This document shows positions 16,341-25,155 of a DNA stretch of 31,512 nucleotides, piece after piece; the first letter of the stretch is position 1; each line of letters starts with the position of its first letter. Under the pieces are notes generated by a model. The model did not search any database and was not told the DNA's origin. It was given only the letters and a program-made list of their open reading frames with translations. The position numbers and the translations under genes were made by a program. Source of the stretch: Bacteroidales bacterium (GTDB lineage: Bacteria; Bacteroidota; Bacteroidia; Bacteroidales; Paludibacteraceae); NCBI GenBank assembly GCA_900767385.1, contig CAAFYY010000108.1:1-31512 (forward strand), written 5' to 3'.

Positions 16341-17051
16341 TTATTCACCACAAAACTCGCGAACGCAACGTTCGTAGGCTTCAACAGGATTCTCGGCAGC
16401 GGTGATGGGACGACCAACGACGATGAAGTCGGTGCCAATCTCACGAGCCTTGGTTGGTGTTGTGATGCGCACCTGATCGCCTACCTCGCCGCCGGCAAAA
16501 CGGATGCCTGGAGTTACGGTAAGGAAGTCCTTGCCGTTGGCTTCTTTCACCATGGCAGCCTCAAGTGGAGAGCATACCACGCCGTCAAGACCAGCCTCTT
16601 TGGCATTCTTGGCATAGTGAACGATGGTGTTGTTGATAGTCTCACCGATGAGCAATTCGCGTTGCATACGTTCCTCGCTGGTGCTTGTCAACTGTGTGAC
16701 AGCCAACAACAAAGGACGAGTGCCATCTTCGCGAGTCAAGCCTTCCAAGGCGGCTTTCATCATATCGATGGTGCCTGCTGCATGGAGGTTGACCATATCC
16801 ACATCCAAACGGCTCAACACTGACATCGCTTTCTTGACAGTGTTAGGAATATCGTGCAATTTGAGGTCGAGGAAGATATGGTGTCCGCGACGTTTGATTT
16901 CTTTGACAATAGAAGGGCCTTCGGCATAGAACAGTTCCATACCGATTTTGACGAAAGGTTTTACGGTTGTGAACTTATCCAAAAAAGCGTAGGTTTGCTC
17001 GGCAGAACTGAAGTCGCAAGCAATGATAACGTCTCTACGAGGAATTGACAT
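16341..17051 (-). CDS. pyrF: Orotidine 5'-phosphate decarboxylase (short form)
   Basis: At 236 residues this is the short bacterial OMP decarboxylase. The catalytic DxKxxD array lies in LDLKLHDIPNTV (Asp62, Lys64, Asp67). The substrate phosphate-binding region is GIRFAGGEVGDQVR near 180-193, followed by DFIVVGRPIT. It decarboxylates OMP to UMP, the last step of the de novo route. Many Bacteroidales carry a longer PyrF of about 270 residues of a different subgroup, so the short form is worth noting. It starts 23 nt after the pyrD stop and ends 14 nt before pyrE, with no internal promoter box seen. The gene order pyrK-pyrD-pyrF-pyrE is the classical order found in Firmicutes. Confidence 0.96.
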   Translation of the reverse strand: MSIPRRDVIIACDFSSAEQTYAFLDKFTTVKPFVKIGMELFYAEGPSIVKEIKRRGHHIFLDLKLHDIPNTVKKAMSVLSRLDVDMVNLHAAGTIDMMKAALEGLTREDGTRPLLLAVTQLTSTSEERMQRELLIGETINNTIVHYAKNAKEAGLDGVVCSPLEAAMVKEANGKDFLTVTPGIRFAGGEVGDQVRITTPTKAREIGTDFIVVGRPITAAENPVEAYERCVREFCGE

Positions 17052-17074
17052 AGTGTTTATTCTTTTATTTATTG

Positions 17075-17998
17075 TTATTGGTGAGCAACACCAATGATTT
17101 CACTCAAATTATTGATGCGCAGACGTTTCATCTCTGCAGGCAATGCTTCGATGATCTCCTTGCATACGAAAGGATTAGCCAGGTTGGCAGCACCGACTTC
17201 TACGGCAGTAGCACCCGCCATCATCATCTCGATCACATCGTTGGCAGTGCTTACGCCACCGCAACCGACGACAGGGATGTTGCAGGCTTCGCTGACCTGA
17301 TAGACCATGCGGACAGCCAATGGGAAGATGGCAGGACCAGAGAAGCCGCCCATCTTGTTGGCAATGACCGGACGACGACGCATAGTGTCGATTCGCATGC
17401 CGAGAACGGTGTTGATCAAACAGATGGCATCAGCACCAGCCTCTTCGCAAGCCTTGGCAATGGAAACGATGTCGGTAACGTTCGGACTGAGTTTCATGAT
17501 GACAGGCTTCTTGGTAACGGCCTTCACGGCTTTGGTTACCTCAGCAGCCGCCTCTGGCTGTGTGCCGAAACTCATGCCACCGTGACGAACGTTCGGGCAA
17601 CTGATATTCACCTCAATCCATCCTACCTGTGGTTCTTTGTCGATTTTCTCGCAGCAGTAGGCATACTCCTCTACGGAGAAACCGCTGATGTTGGCCATCA
17701 CAGGTTTGTGGAAATACTCTGCCATGCGAGGCAGTTCGTGACCGATGACATCCTCAATGCCAGGATTCTGCAATCCCACGGCATTGATCATACCGTTGCG
17801 GCATTCGGCGATACGTGGTGTAGGGTTGCCGATACGCGCCTCTTTGGTCGTTCCCTTGAAGGAGAAGGTGCCGAGGCAGTTGATATCGTAGAAATCCTTA
17901 AACTCGTTGCCGAATCCGAAGGTACCACTGGCAGGGATGACAGGGTTGTCGATGGTGATGCCGCAGAGGTCAACTTTTGTATTGAACACTTCTTCCAT
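17075..17998 (-). CDS. pyrD: Dihydroorotate dehydrogenase, class 1B catalytic subunit
   Basis: This 307-residue FMN enzyme oxidises dihydroorotate to orotate. PASGTFGFG near the N-terminus and VNISCPNVRHGG (about residue 130) identify class 1; the cysteine in NISCPN is the catalytic base of this class, where class 2 uses serine. LSPNVTD, NTVLGMRID, GGFSGPAIFP and VVGCGGVSTANDV are FMN and substrate contacts. Class 1B works as a heterotetramer with PyrK, which passes electrons to NAD+, and pyrK lies directly upstream with a one-base TAATG overlap. The protein should be cytosolic, without the membrane-anchoring N-terminus of class 2 enzymes. Confidence 0.96.
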   Translation of the reverse strand: MEEVFNTKVDLCGITIDNPVIPASGTFGFGNEFKDFYDINCLGTFSFKGTTKEARIGNPTPRIAECRNGMINAVGLQNPGIEDVIGHELPRMAEYFHKPVMANISGFSVEEYAYCCEKIDKEPQVGWIEVNISCPNVRHGGMSFGTQPEAAAEVTKAVKAVTKKPVIMKLSPNVTDIVSIAKACEEAGADAICLINTVLGMRIDTMRRRPVIANKMGGFSGPAIFPLAVRMVYQVSEACNIPVVGCGGVSTANDVIEMMMAGATAVEVGAANLANPFVCKEIIEALPAEMKRLRINNLSEIIGVAHQ

Positions 17999-18738
17999 TA
18001 TTTCCAGATGATTTCGTTTTTAGTAAGCACAGGACCTTCCTTGCAGACACGCTTAGGACCGTTCTTGGTTTCGATGGTGCAGCCCATGCAAGCGCCAAAG
18101 CCGCAGCCCATACGTTCCTCAAAACTGAGTTGGCCGTCCACCTTAGTGAGTTGTCCCAACGACTTGAGCATCGGGAGCGGACCGCAGGCATAGAAATAGT
18201 CGAAGAGAATCATATTCTGTGCCATGGCGTCGGTCACAAGACCTTTTGTTCCGCCGGTGCCGTCCACTGTTGAGACGAAGACATCGATGCCGAGAGCACA
18301 AAACTCCTGGAAATAGAATGCCTCGTCGGCAGTGTTGAAGCCCATCACGAGAACAGGTTTCTTGCCTTCTGCCAACAGTTTTTTGGCCAAACCGTAGAGA
18401 GGAGGAACGCCCACGCCACCGCCAACCAACAGCGGATGAACGCCACGGATATCGGTGTTGAATCCATTACCCAATCCGACGATCAGATTGAGTTTCTCGC
18501 CCTCTTTCATCTCACTCATCTGTTTGGTGCCCTCGCCTACTACTTTATAGATCAAAGTAATGGTGGTCTCGTCCCAATCGCAGATAGAGATAGGACGACG
18601 GAGGAACTTGCCTTCAAGCGCGATGTTGACGAACTGTCCAGGGGCTGTGATAGGAGTCGTATCACCTTCAACCACCATACGGTAGACGCTGGTGGTCAAA
18701 GGTTTGTTTTCTTTTATGAGATAATCGTTTGTAGTCAT
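17998..18738 (-). CDS. pyrK: Dihydroorotate dehydrogenase electron transfer subunit
   Basis: This 246-residue protein has an N-terminal FAD-binding beta barrel (FLRRPISICDWD is the flavin-binding RxxS/T region), a central NAD-binding domain (LLVGGGVGVPPLYGLAK) and a C-terminal [2Fe-2S] domain. The cluster cysteines are in MGCGFGACMGC and a fourth cysteine lies 11 residues on (C-x4-C-x2-C-x11-C), which is diagnostic of PyrK. It takes electrons from FMN of PyrD to NAD+. It starts 18 nt after the tkt stop and its stop overlaps the pyrD start by one base, so a 1:1 supply with PyrD by coupled translation is expected. Confidence 0.96.
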   Translation of the reverse strand: MTTNDYLIKENKPLTTSVYRMVVEGDTTPITAPGQFVNIALEGKFLRRPISICDWDETTITLIYKVVGEGTKQMSEMKEGEKLNLIVGLGNGFNTDIRGVHPLLVGGGVGVPPLYGLAKKLLAEGKKPVLVMGFNTADEAFYFQEFCALGIDVFVSTVDGTGGTKGLVTDAMAQNMILFDYFYACGPLPMLKSLGQLTKVDGQLSFEERMGCGFGACMGCTIETKNGPKRVCKEGPVLTKNEIIWK

Positions 18739-18756
18739 TTCAGTAAGACTTGACGC

Positions 18757-20769
18757 TTATGCCAGGAAGTCCAACACACGTTTAGCCACTTGGTCTGGTG
18801 TGAAGCCGAGTTTCTCATCCAGCACTTTGTAAGGTGCTGAGAAGCCGAATGACTCAAGACCATAAACCATGCCGTTCTCGCCAACGAGACCTTGGAGGTT
18901 TACAGGGAGACCAGCTGTGAGGCCGAAGCGTTTGATGCCGCAGCCCAACACTTCCTGTTGATATTCTTTAGATTGTGTGCGGAACAAGCCTTCACTTGGA
19001 ACAGAGACGATGCGAACGCGTTTGCCTTGCTGTTTGATGAGTTCGGCAGCCTCCACGAGGGTTGAGACCTCAGAGCCGGAAGCCAAGAGTACTACGTCTG
19101 GGTTCTCGTCGCTGCCTGCCACGATGTAAGCACCTTTGGCGGTCTTGCAGTAGTCGTTGCCTGCAGGGAGGTTCTTGATATTCTGACGTGAGAGGATGAG
19201 TGTGGTAGGAGTCTCTGTGTTCTCCATAGCTAACTGCCAAGCCTTGGTGGTCTCCTCAACGTCGGCAGGACGGAGCACAAGCAATGAGTTCTTGCCGTGG
19301 TGGTTTTTGAGTTTCTCCATCAAACGCATCTGAGCCTCCTGTTCAACAGGCTCGTGGGTAGGACCATCTTCGCCTACGCGGAAAGCGTCGTGAGAGAAGA
19401 TGAACTTCACTGGTTTCTCCATCAACGCAGCCATACGGATAGCTGGTTTCATATAATCGGAGAACACGAAGAAGGTAGCACATGCTGGGATGACGCCGCC
19501 ATGGAGGGCCATGCCGATGCAGACACAAGCCATGGTCAACTCAGCCACGCCAGCCTGGAGGAAAGCGCCAGAGAAGTCGCCTTTCACGATAGCGTGAGTC
19601 TGTTTCAAGAAGCCGTCGGTCTTGTCGGAGTTAGAGAGGTCGGCACTTGCCACAATCATATTCTCAACCTGTTGAGCCAAAGCACCGAGCACGGTAGCAG
19701 AAGCAGAACGGGTAGCCTGATCAGGTTTCTGTGCGATAGCGTTCCAATCTACGACTGGGGTCTTGCCAGAGAAGAAGAACTCCATCTTCTTGGCGAGTTC
19801 AGGATTCTCCTTAGCCCATTGAGCCTCGAAGGCATGACGCTCAGCAGCAATAGCCTTAAGTTCCTCGGCACGTTTAGCATAGATAGCCTTGGTCTCCTCG
19901 AAGAAAGCGAATGGCTCTTCGATGTTGCCGCCAAGTTGTTTTACTGTATTGATGTAGGCGTCGCCACCGAGAGGAGCGCCGTGAGTAGCGCAGTTGCGTT
20001 CGAAACTTGAGCCGTCGGCTTTCAAAGCGCCTTTACCCATGATGGTATGACCGATAATGAGTGTTGGGCGTTCTGCTTCGGCCTTAGCTTCTTTCAAGGC
20101 AGCACGGATCTCGTTGGCATCGTTGCCGTTGATTTCAATCACCTTCCAGCCCCAAGCCTGATACTTCATGGCCACATTCTCTGAGGTCACGTCGGCAGTA
20201 GGTGTTGAGAGTTGGATATCGTTGGCATCATAGAACATGATGAGATTGTCCAAGCCGAGGTGACCGGCGAGACGGCCAGCACCTTGTGAAATCTCCTCTT
20301 GAACGCCACCGTCAGAGATATAGGCGTAGATGGTCTGACCCATCACGTTGCCGAACTTGTTTTTCAAGAACTTGGCAGCGATAGCAGCACCCACAGCGAA
20401 AACGTGACCCTGACCAAGAGGACCAGAGGTGTTCTCCACGCCGTGCATCACATCCACCTCTGGGTGACCAGGGGTGATGCTTCCCCACTGACGGAAGTTC
20501 TTCAAGTCGTCCAAGGTATATTTGCCAGTGCAAGCGAGCACAGAGTAAAGCATTGGAGACATGTGACCTGGGTCGAGGAAGAAACGGTCGCGACCAGCCC
20601 AGGTTGGGTCGGCTGGGTCGTATTCCAAAAACTCTGAGAAAAGTACGTTCACAAAGTCAGCACCGCCCATAGCGCCGCCAGGGTGACCTGATTTTGCTTT
20701 TTCAACCATAGAGACAGCCAACAAACGGATGTTATCGGCTGCACGATTGAGTTGTTCTAATGTATGCAT
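18757..20769 (-). CDS. tkt: Transketolase
   Basis: The protein is 670 residues, full length for a bacterial transketolase. KSGHPGGAMG, SGPLGQG and the SDGGVQEEISQG thiamine-diphosphate region lie in the N-terminal domain. SHDAFRVGEDGPTHEPVEQ carries the catalytic histidine motif of the pyrimidine-binding domain, and ESFGFSAP is near the C-terminus. It interconverts pentose, triose, tetrose and hexose phosphates in the non-oxidative pentose phosphate pathway and can supply ribose 5-phosphate. The gene has its own -7 box and is followed after 18 nt by pyrK, making it the first gene of a five-gene unit. In that setting it would feed PRPP-consuming steps of UMP synthesis, which is inference from gene order. 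Confidence 0.97.
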   Translation of the reverse strand: MHTLEQLNRAADNIRLLAVSMVEKAKSGHPGGAMGGADFVNVLFSEFLEYDPADPTWAGRDRFFLDPGHMSPMLYSVLACTGKYTLDDLKNFRQWGSITPGHPEVDVMHGVENTSGPLGQGHVFAVGAAIAAKFLKNKFGNVMGQTIYAYISDGGVQEEISQGAGRLAGHLGLDNLIMFYDANDIQLSTPTADVTSENVAMKYQAWGWKVIEINGNDANEIRAALKEAKAEAERPTLIIGHTIMGKGALKADGSSFERNCATHGAPLGGDAYINTVKQLGGNIEEPFAFFEETKAIYAKRAEELKAIAAERHAFEAQWAKENPELAKKMEFFFSGKTPVVDWNAIAQKPDQATRSASATVLGALAQQVENMIVASADLSNSDKTDGFLKQTHAIVKGDFSGAFLQAGVAELTMACVCIGMALHGGVIPACATFFVFSDYMKPAIRMAALMEKPVKFIFSHDAFRVGEDGPTHEPVEQEAQMRLMEKLKNHHGKNSLLVLRPADVEETTKAWQLAMENTETPTTLILSRQNIKNLPAGNDYCKTAKGAYIVAGSDENPDVVLLASGSEVSTLVEAAELIKQQGKRVRIVSVPSEGLFRTQSKEYQQEVLGCGIKRFGLTAGLPVNLQGLVGENGMVYGLESFGFSAPYKVLDEKLGFTPDQVAKRVLDFLA

Positions 20770-20832
20770 GATATATTATTTATTGATTTTCAACTTATTT
20801 AATACTCATTCAACTGTAGTATGTCTACGTTA

Positions 20833-20840
20833 CAAAGGTA
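20833..20840 (-). promoter_or_regulatory. -7 promoter box for tkt-pyrK-pyrD-pyrF-pyrE
   Basis: The minus strand reads TACCTTTG, matching TAnnTTTG, with a leader of about 60 nt to the tkt ATG. No convincing terminator for the upstream cargo gene is seen between 20841 and 20875, so some read-through is possible. Confidence 0.65.
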
Positions 20841-20875
20841 ACTATTTTTTTTAGTTTTTTGACCCTTCCGCAACC

Positions 20876-23650
20876 CTATCTCACCACAAATTTGTTCTTG
20901 TCGGAAGCACCCGACGCATTGTTCACCACATAGACATAGACGCCGGCAGGCAGATCGAGTTCGAAGTCGTTGGCTCCAGCGGCGATAGTTTTGTGGCAAA
21001 CCATCTGTCCGATACTATTATACATATGTATCTCGCCCTCGTCGCTGCTCTCCACATGCCATTGCACTTGGTTAGGGCCAATCTGCTTAGGATAGGTCCA
21101 GAGGTCGACATGTGGGGTGTATCGGAGCGGACAGGTATACATCGTCTCGCCGTCGTCGGCACGGGTCAGCACCACGGAGTATTCCCCTTGGGCATCGAGA
21201 CGCTGCGGGAGATAGATATACGAGTGGGTCTCGCCCGGGATATCCCTTCCGTTCAGTTGCCACTGATAGGCAGAGAAAGTGTAACCGCCGTTGTAGGTGC
21301 TGTTCAAGACGGCAATGACGTCATTCCATTTCTGAACGAGGATATCGTTGCTGTAAGGCAGCTCCATGACGAGCGGAATCGTCGAGACGCAGTCGGAGTC
21401 CATCAGCACGAGATCTACGTTGTAGATGCCAGGCTTGACGTTCTCATCCATCTGTATGGTGATGACGCCTTGGGTGGTGACAGGGGTCTCACCGACGGAG
21501 TGGAGACCAGCGTTCTCAGCCTTTTGCTCGCAGCGCAGTTCGTAGGCATACGGCTGTCCGCCAGGCACCGTGTAGTCTATCTCCCAAGAATCTCTGGAGA
21601 GACAGAAGTCGGTGGCAGTAAAGGCGGTTGCCTCACCACGGATGATGAGGTCGAGGGTTACCACGGAGTCGCAGCCGTATTGCGAGAGGAGATGCTGCTC
21701 ATAGTGTCCCGAGGTGGTCTCGTCGAAATTATTTTCGTGATACTCCTCGCCAAAGCAGAGGTTAGCCTTGATATTTTCGAAATAGGAGTCGTGGACATGA
21801 ATGGTGAGTTCAACCAGACTGTCGCAGGAGAAGCGTGAAGGGAACGTATCCCGATAGACGCCGTCTGTCGTATAGGTCTTGCCGCGGAAGGTATAGCTCT
21901 CGCCACGGCAGATGTGAATATCCGAACTGCGGCGGAGATAAGGTCCTACGCTGAGGTTGAGCGTCACGATGGAGTCGCAGCCGTAGGCGTTCTTCTTGGC
22001 GGAGACATAAGTGCCGGAAGTGTTGAGCACCCTGCCGTCAAAGAGATACGAGTCGCCGATACATATCTGATGGTCGATGACGGTGTCGGTGGCAGGCAAG
22101 ACGTTGACGTTGAACGTATCTTTTATCTGATAGAGATATTTCATTGAGATGTCATCGATGGCCACCTGGGCAGAACGGGAGGAGCGTGGAATCATCAGCG
22201 AGAAGGTCACGAAGTTCGATTGCGGAGCGGTCCATCGGGTCTTCAGGGTCTGCCAACTGCCCCACTGACTGGCTGTCAGGGTGCCGACGACGTTGTTGTT
22301 GATTCTGGCTTCCACCGTCACCGAGTTGCTTCCGGTAGACAACTGGGCAGCACTGAATTCGATGGCATAGCTGACAGCCTGCTGAACGGGAACGGTCTCG
22401 CTCCAGATGGTGACGTTGTTGGCGTTGTTGCCGTTGACCAACAACATCTTGCCGGAAGCGTTGCCGACGGTATGATCGTAGAGTTGTGGCCAACTGTTGA
22501 GATAAGCCCCGGCGTTGGAGCCGATGGTATAACTGTTGGCTGCCTGAAGGTTGGCGTTATAGGTGGTCTGCGAGGTGAAGGCGGTGTTACCTTGCGAGAA
22601 ATCGCCATTCTCCACGAGGTCGGTGCAAGGGGTATAACTTGAGGCGACGTAGGTGGCGGTGGTGTCGGCACGGAGGCCGTAGCCGTTGCTGACAGGCTGC
22701 GCAGTGATGGCAGGTTTCCAGGTGACGAACTCATCGCTTGAAGGCTCGAGCACGAGGGTATCGCCGCGGCAAACGCTGATATTCTCCTGCTTGGCGGTGA
22801 TATCGAGTTGCGACACCTCGATGCGGAACGTCTTGATGTCAAAGCACTCGGCTGCGGTGGCATTGAGACGGAGCACATACTCGCCCGGGGTGACGGTCTG
22901 CAGTCCGGTCAGTTCGTTCTGCTCCAGGGTGGCGTCGGTCTCGGAGAGATAGACATTGGCGGTGTAGATGGCGCGGTTGTGTCCGTTGAGGTAGCCATTG
23001 ACGAAACTGCTGAAATTGAACTGTGGCTGCTTGCCTGCTTCGGTGCAGAGATAGATGGTCGGTATCTCGTTGAATCCTTCGTTCTCAAAGGGGTTGAGGA
23101 TGGTGGCGGTGCCTGTCCACTGGAGGGAGAAGGCGCCATAGCCCACGGCACGGTCGAGGACGAGGTAGTACTGCTCGCCGGCGTTGACATTGATCCAGCG
23201 AACCCAGCTGTTGCCGTGTTCGCCGGGACCCTCGTGGGTGTCCACCTCGTTGGCGTTCATGCCGGTGCGGTTGTTGCTGAGGCCTGCCTGTCCGGGGTTG
23301 GTGGTGGAGCATCGGAGGGCGTATCCGAGGTGGGCGCAGTCGGGGTTAGGGCCGAAGACCCAGAAGTCGTAATCCTCGCCGATGTCGTTGCTGGTTGGGG
23401 TGAGGGTGAAACCCATCGTGCCGCTTTGGGCGACGGTCCATTTGAACCAGATCGAGTTGTGCTCCTCGCCTTCGCAGCCGCAGGTGTGGTAGATCTCCTG
23501 GCTGCCATAGCCGGACACGTTGAGGTCGATGCGTCTGCTGTCGCAAAGCGGAATGGCGTTGACGCAATCGTTCGGCTGGCGGTTCTGGGCGCAGAGTCCC
23601 AAAGCCATCAGTAGGCAGCACACCATGTATCGTATCCGAAGGTTCGTCAT
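20876..23650 (-). CDS. Large secreted type IX secretion cargo protein, function unknown
   Basis: I place the start at 23648-23650 (924 residues) because MTNLRIRYM and a hydrophobic stretch ending GLCAQ form a signal peptide there; an upstream ATG at 23752 lies inside dapA. After the signal peptide, residues about 25-205 form a beta-rich domain beginning DCVNAIPLC, with SIWFKW and YDFWVFG, as seen at the front of many Bacteroidota surface proteins. Residues about 350-525 (ENGDFSQG to VAIDDISM) look like a carbohydrate-binding-type jelly roll. Three tandem repeats follow, each opening with a Cys-Gly/Phe-Gly-like CIGDSY, CRGESY or CFGEEY and closing with CDSIVTLNL, CDSLVELTI or CDSVVTLDL. The last 75 residues, from WTYPKQIG through IHMYNSIGQMV to LPAGVYVYVV, match a type A C-terminal sorting domain. 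No catalytic motif was recognised. It starts 10 nt after dapA. Confidence 0.85.
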   Translation of the reverse strand: MTNLRIRYMVCCLLMALGLCAQNRQPNDCVNAIPLCDSRRIDLNVSGYGSQEIYHTCGCEGEEHNSIWFKWTVAQSGTMGFTLTPTSNDIGEDYDFWVFGPNPDCAHLGYALRCSTTNPGQAGLSNNRTGMNANEVDTHEGPGEHGNSWVRWINVNAGEQYYLVLDRAVGYGAFSLQWTGTATILNPFENEGFNEIPTIYLCTEAGKQPQFNFSSFVNGYLNGHNRAIYTANVYLSETDATLEQNELTGLQTVTPGEYVLRLNATAAECFDIKTFRIEVSQLDITAKQENISVCRGDTLVLEPSSDEFVTWKPAITAQPVSNGYGLRADTTATYVASSYTPCTDLVENGDFSQGNTAFTSQTTYNANLQAANSYTIGSNAGAYLNSWPQLYDHTVGNASGKMLLVNGNNANNVTIWSETVPVQQAVSYAIEFSAAQLSTGSNSVTVEARINNNVVGTLTASQWGSWQTLKTRWTAPQSNFVTFSLMIPRSSRSAQVAIDDISMKYLYQIKDTFNVNVLPATDTVIDHQICIGDSYLFDGRVLNTSGTYVSAKKNAYGCDSIVTLNLSVGPYLRRSSDIHICRGESYTFRGKTYTTDGVYRDTFPSRFSCDSLVELTIHVHDSYFENIKANLCFGEEYHENNFDETTSGHYEQHLLSQYGCDSVVTLDLIIRGEATAFTATDFCLSRDSWEIDYTVPGGQPYAYELRCEQKAENAGLHSVGETPVTTQGVITIQMDENVKPGIYNVDLVLMDSDCVSTIPLVMELPYSNDILVQKWNDVIAVLNSTYNGGYTFSAYQWQLNGRDIPGETHSYIYLPQRLDAQGEYSVVLTRADDGETMYTCPLRYTPHVDLWTYPKQIGPNQVQWHVESSDEGEIHMYNSIGQMVCHKTIAAGANDFELDLPAGVYVYVVNNASGASDKNKFVVR

Positions 23651-23660
23651 GCAATTGTTT

Positions 23661-24569
23661 TTATTTCTCGATGCGGTTGAGCGCGTTGAGTGCGCTTCGT
23701 ATCTTTTCTGTGGTCTTGATGGTGGTAGGCACGAGAGGAAGACGGAGTGCATTCTCGATGAGTCCCATCTCGCTCATTAGGCGTTTCACACCGGCGGGGT
23801 TGCCGTCAACGAAGAGGAGATCCATCATCTCGACGAAGCGGTAGTGGATGGCTCTCGACTCCTCCAGTTCGCCGGCGAGGGCGAGGTGCACCATGCGGCC
23901 GAACTCCTTCGGGAAGGCATTGCCCACGACGGAGATGACGCCCATGGCACCGAGGGTGATGAGCGGGAAGGTGATGGCATCGTCGCCCGAGATGACCATG
24001 AAGTGCGTCGGTTTCTTCTTGATGATCTCGTCGATCTGTCGGAAATTGCCTGAAGCCTCCTTGACAGCGATGATATTCTTGAACTCGTGAGCCAGACGGA
24101 GTGTCGTGTCGGCGTTCATATTGGTGCCTGTTCTGCCCGGCACGTTGTAGAGTATGATGGGCATGTCGGTGCTCTCAGCAATCTTTCGATAGTGCTGATA
24201 GATGCCCTCTTGCGATGGTTTGTTGTAGTAAGGCACTACGGAGAGTATGGCACTGATTCCCTCGAGGTTGGTGTTCTTGATGGAGCTGACAACCTGTTGG
24301 GTGTTGTTGCCGCCGATGCCGAGCACGATAGGGATTCTGCCGTCAACCTGTTTGACCACAGCCGCCTTGATCTCGGCGCGTTCCTCATCGGTGAGTGTGG
24401 GCGACTCCGCCGTCGTGCCGAAGATGACGAGGTAGTTGGTGCCGGCATTCACCTGATATTCCACCAGTTTGAGCAGTGTCGGGAAATCGACGGAGCCGTC
24501 GGCTTTGAAAGGGGTGATGAGGGCAACGCCCAGACCCTTAAATATCGATGTATCTATTGTTGATTCCAT
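23661..24569 (-). CDS. dapA: 4-hydroxy-tetrahydrodipicolinate synthase
   Basis: This 302-residue TIM-barrel enzyme condenses pyruvate with aspartate semialdehyde in the diaminopimelate/lysine pathway. The Schiff-base lysine is Lys170 in IIAVKEASGN, Tyr141 is in ILYNVPGRTGTN, and the GTTAESPTL motif near residue 50 binds substrate. ALITPFKADGSVD is the expected N-terminus. A member of the related NanA or YagE aldolases is less likely, because GTTAESPTL and the YNVPGRT segment are DapA-like. It begins 7 nt after the DUF6913-like gene and is followed after 10 nt by the type IX cargo gene, within the unit that starts at ligA. Confidence 0.93.
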   Translation of the reverse strand: MESTIDTSIFKGLGVALITPFKADGSVDFPTLLKLVEYQVNAGTNYLVIFGTTAESPTLTDEERAEIKAAVVKQVDGRIPIVLGIGGNNTQQVVSSIKNTNLEGISAILSVVPYYNKPSQEGIYQHYRKIAESTDMPIILYNVPGRTGTNMNADTTLRLAHEFKNIIAVKEASGNFRQIDEIIKKKPTHFMVISGDDAITFPLITLGAMGVISVVGNAFPKEFGRMVHLALAGELEESRAIHYRFVEMMDLLFVDGNPAGVKRLMSEMGLIENALRLPLVPTTIKTTEKIRSALNALNRIEK

Positions 24570-24576
24570 GCTGAAT

Positions 24577-25155
24577 CTATTTGAAAGTCTTTAGGTAGTG
24601 ATGTATGTGGTTGAAGAGCAGCGTTGCTTTCTCTTCGGGAGTCGGGAGCGGTTCGCCCTCTTCGGGTTGCGGCAGGTTGCCGAGGTCGATGGTGAAGTCG
24701 TAGAACGCCGACTTTGCCCCTTTCATGCCGCATTTCATGGAGGCGTTGGCAAGAAACAACACGTAGTTGAGCGGACGGCAGTCGTCGGAGGAGAGGTCGA
24801 TGAGCACGTCGAAGTGGTTCTCCTCCACCTGACGAAGTGCGAGGGGGTCGGGTTTGTCGAGGCGACTCTTATGCTCCATGTCGATGACGATGCGTTGAGG
24901 GAGGGTTGAGGTGATGGCCTGTTTCTTGTTGACAAACATGCAGTAGGTCACCTTCTTGCCGTCAGCCTCAAGGCGTTTGCCCATAGCTACGACGTGTGGG
25001 TTTTGTTCGCTCCATTCACTCTCGAAGAGGAGCAACACCTGTTTGACGTCGTGGTAGGCAACGAAGCCTGGGGCACGCATCTCCTGTACTTCGGGGAGAC
25101 GTTTCCTCACCTCCCAACGGAAGAAGAGGTCTTTTATCTTTTCTATGAGGCTCAT
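24577..25155 (-). CDS. DUF6913-like protein of unknown function
   Basis: This 192-residue protein has no signal peptide or membrane segment. It resembles the DUF6913 proteins of Bacteroidota, an assignment made from memory of the family rather than from a search. Visible features are a basic N-terminal helix (EKIKDLFFRWEVRKRLPE), a central QVLLLFESEW strand, a VTYCMFVNKK segment, and FDVLIDLSSDDCRPLNYVLFLANA, suggesting an alpha/beta fold. The C-terminal KATLLFNHIHHYLKTF is a conserved-looking helix. No catalytic residues can be assigned. Its ATG overlaps the ligA stop in an ATGA arrangement, and dapA follows after 7 nt, so its expression is tied to essential genes. Confidence 0.8.
   Translation of the reverse strand: MSLIEKIKDLFFRWEVRKRLPEVQEMRAPGFVAYHDVKQVLLLFESEWSEQNPHVVAMGKRLEADGKKVTYCMFVNKKQAITSTLPQRIVIDMEHKSRLDKPDPLALRQVEENHFDVLIDLSSDDCRPLNYVLFLANASMKCGMKGAKSAFYDFTIDLGNLPQPEEGEPLPTPEEKATLLFNHIHHYLKTFK

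Noticed and set aside
17072..18193. Long plus-strand frame of 373 codons opposite pyrD and pyrK
   Set aside because: It is antisense to two certain genes, and its His/Asp-rich translation is typical of a shadow frame.
20993..21838. 281-codon plus-strand frame within the type IX cargo gene
   Set aside because: It is a shadow in a GC-richer gene, with no promoter or recognisable domain.
22808..23614. 268-codon plus-strand frame within the cargo gene
   Set aside because: A Gly/Val/Glu-rich shadow translation opposite a supported coding region.
23651..23752. Upstream ATG for the cargo protein
   Set aside because: It lies inside dapA and would bury the signal peptide behind 34 charged residues.
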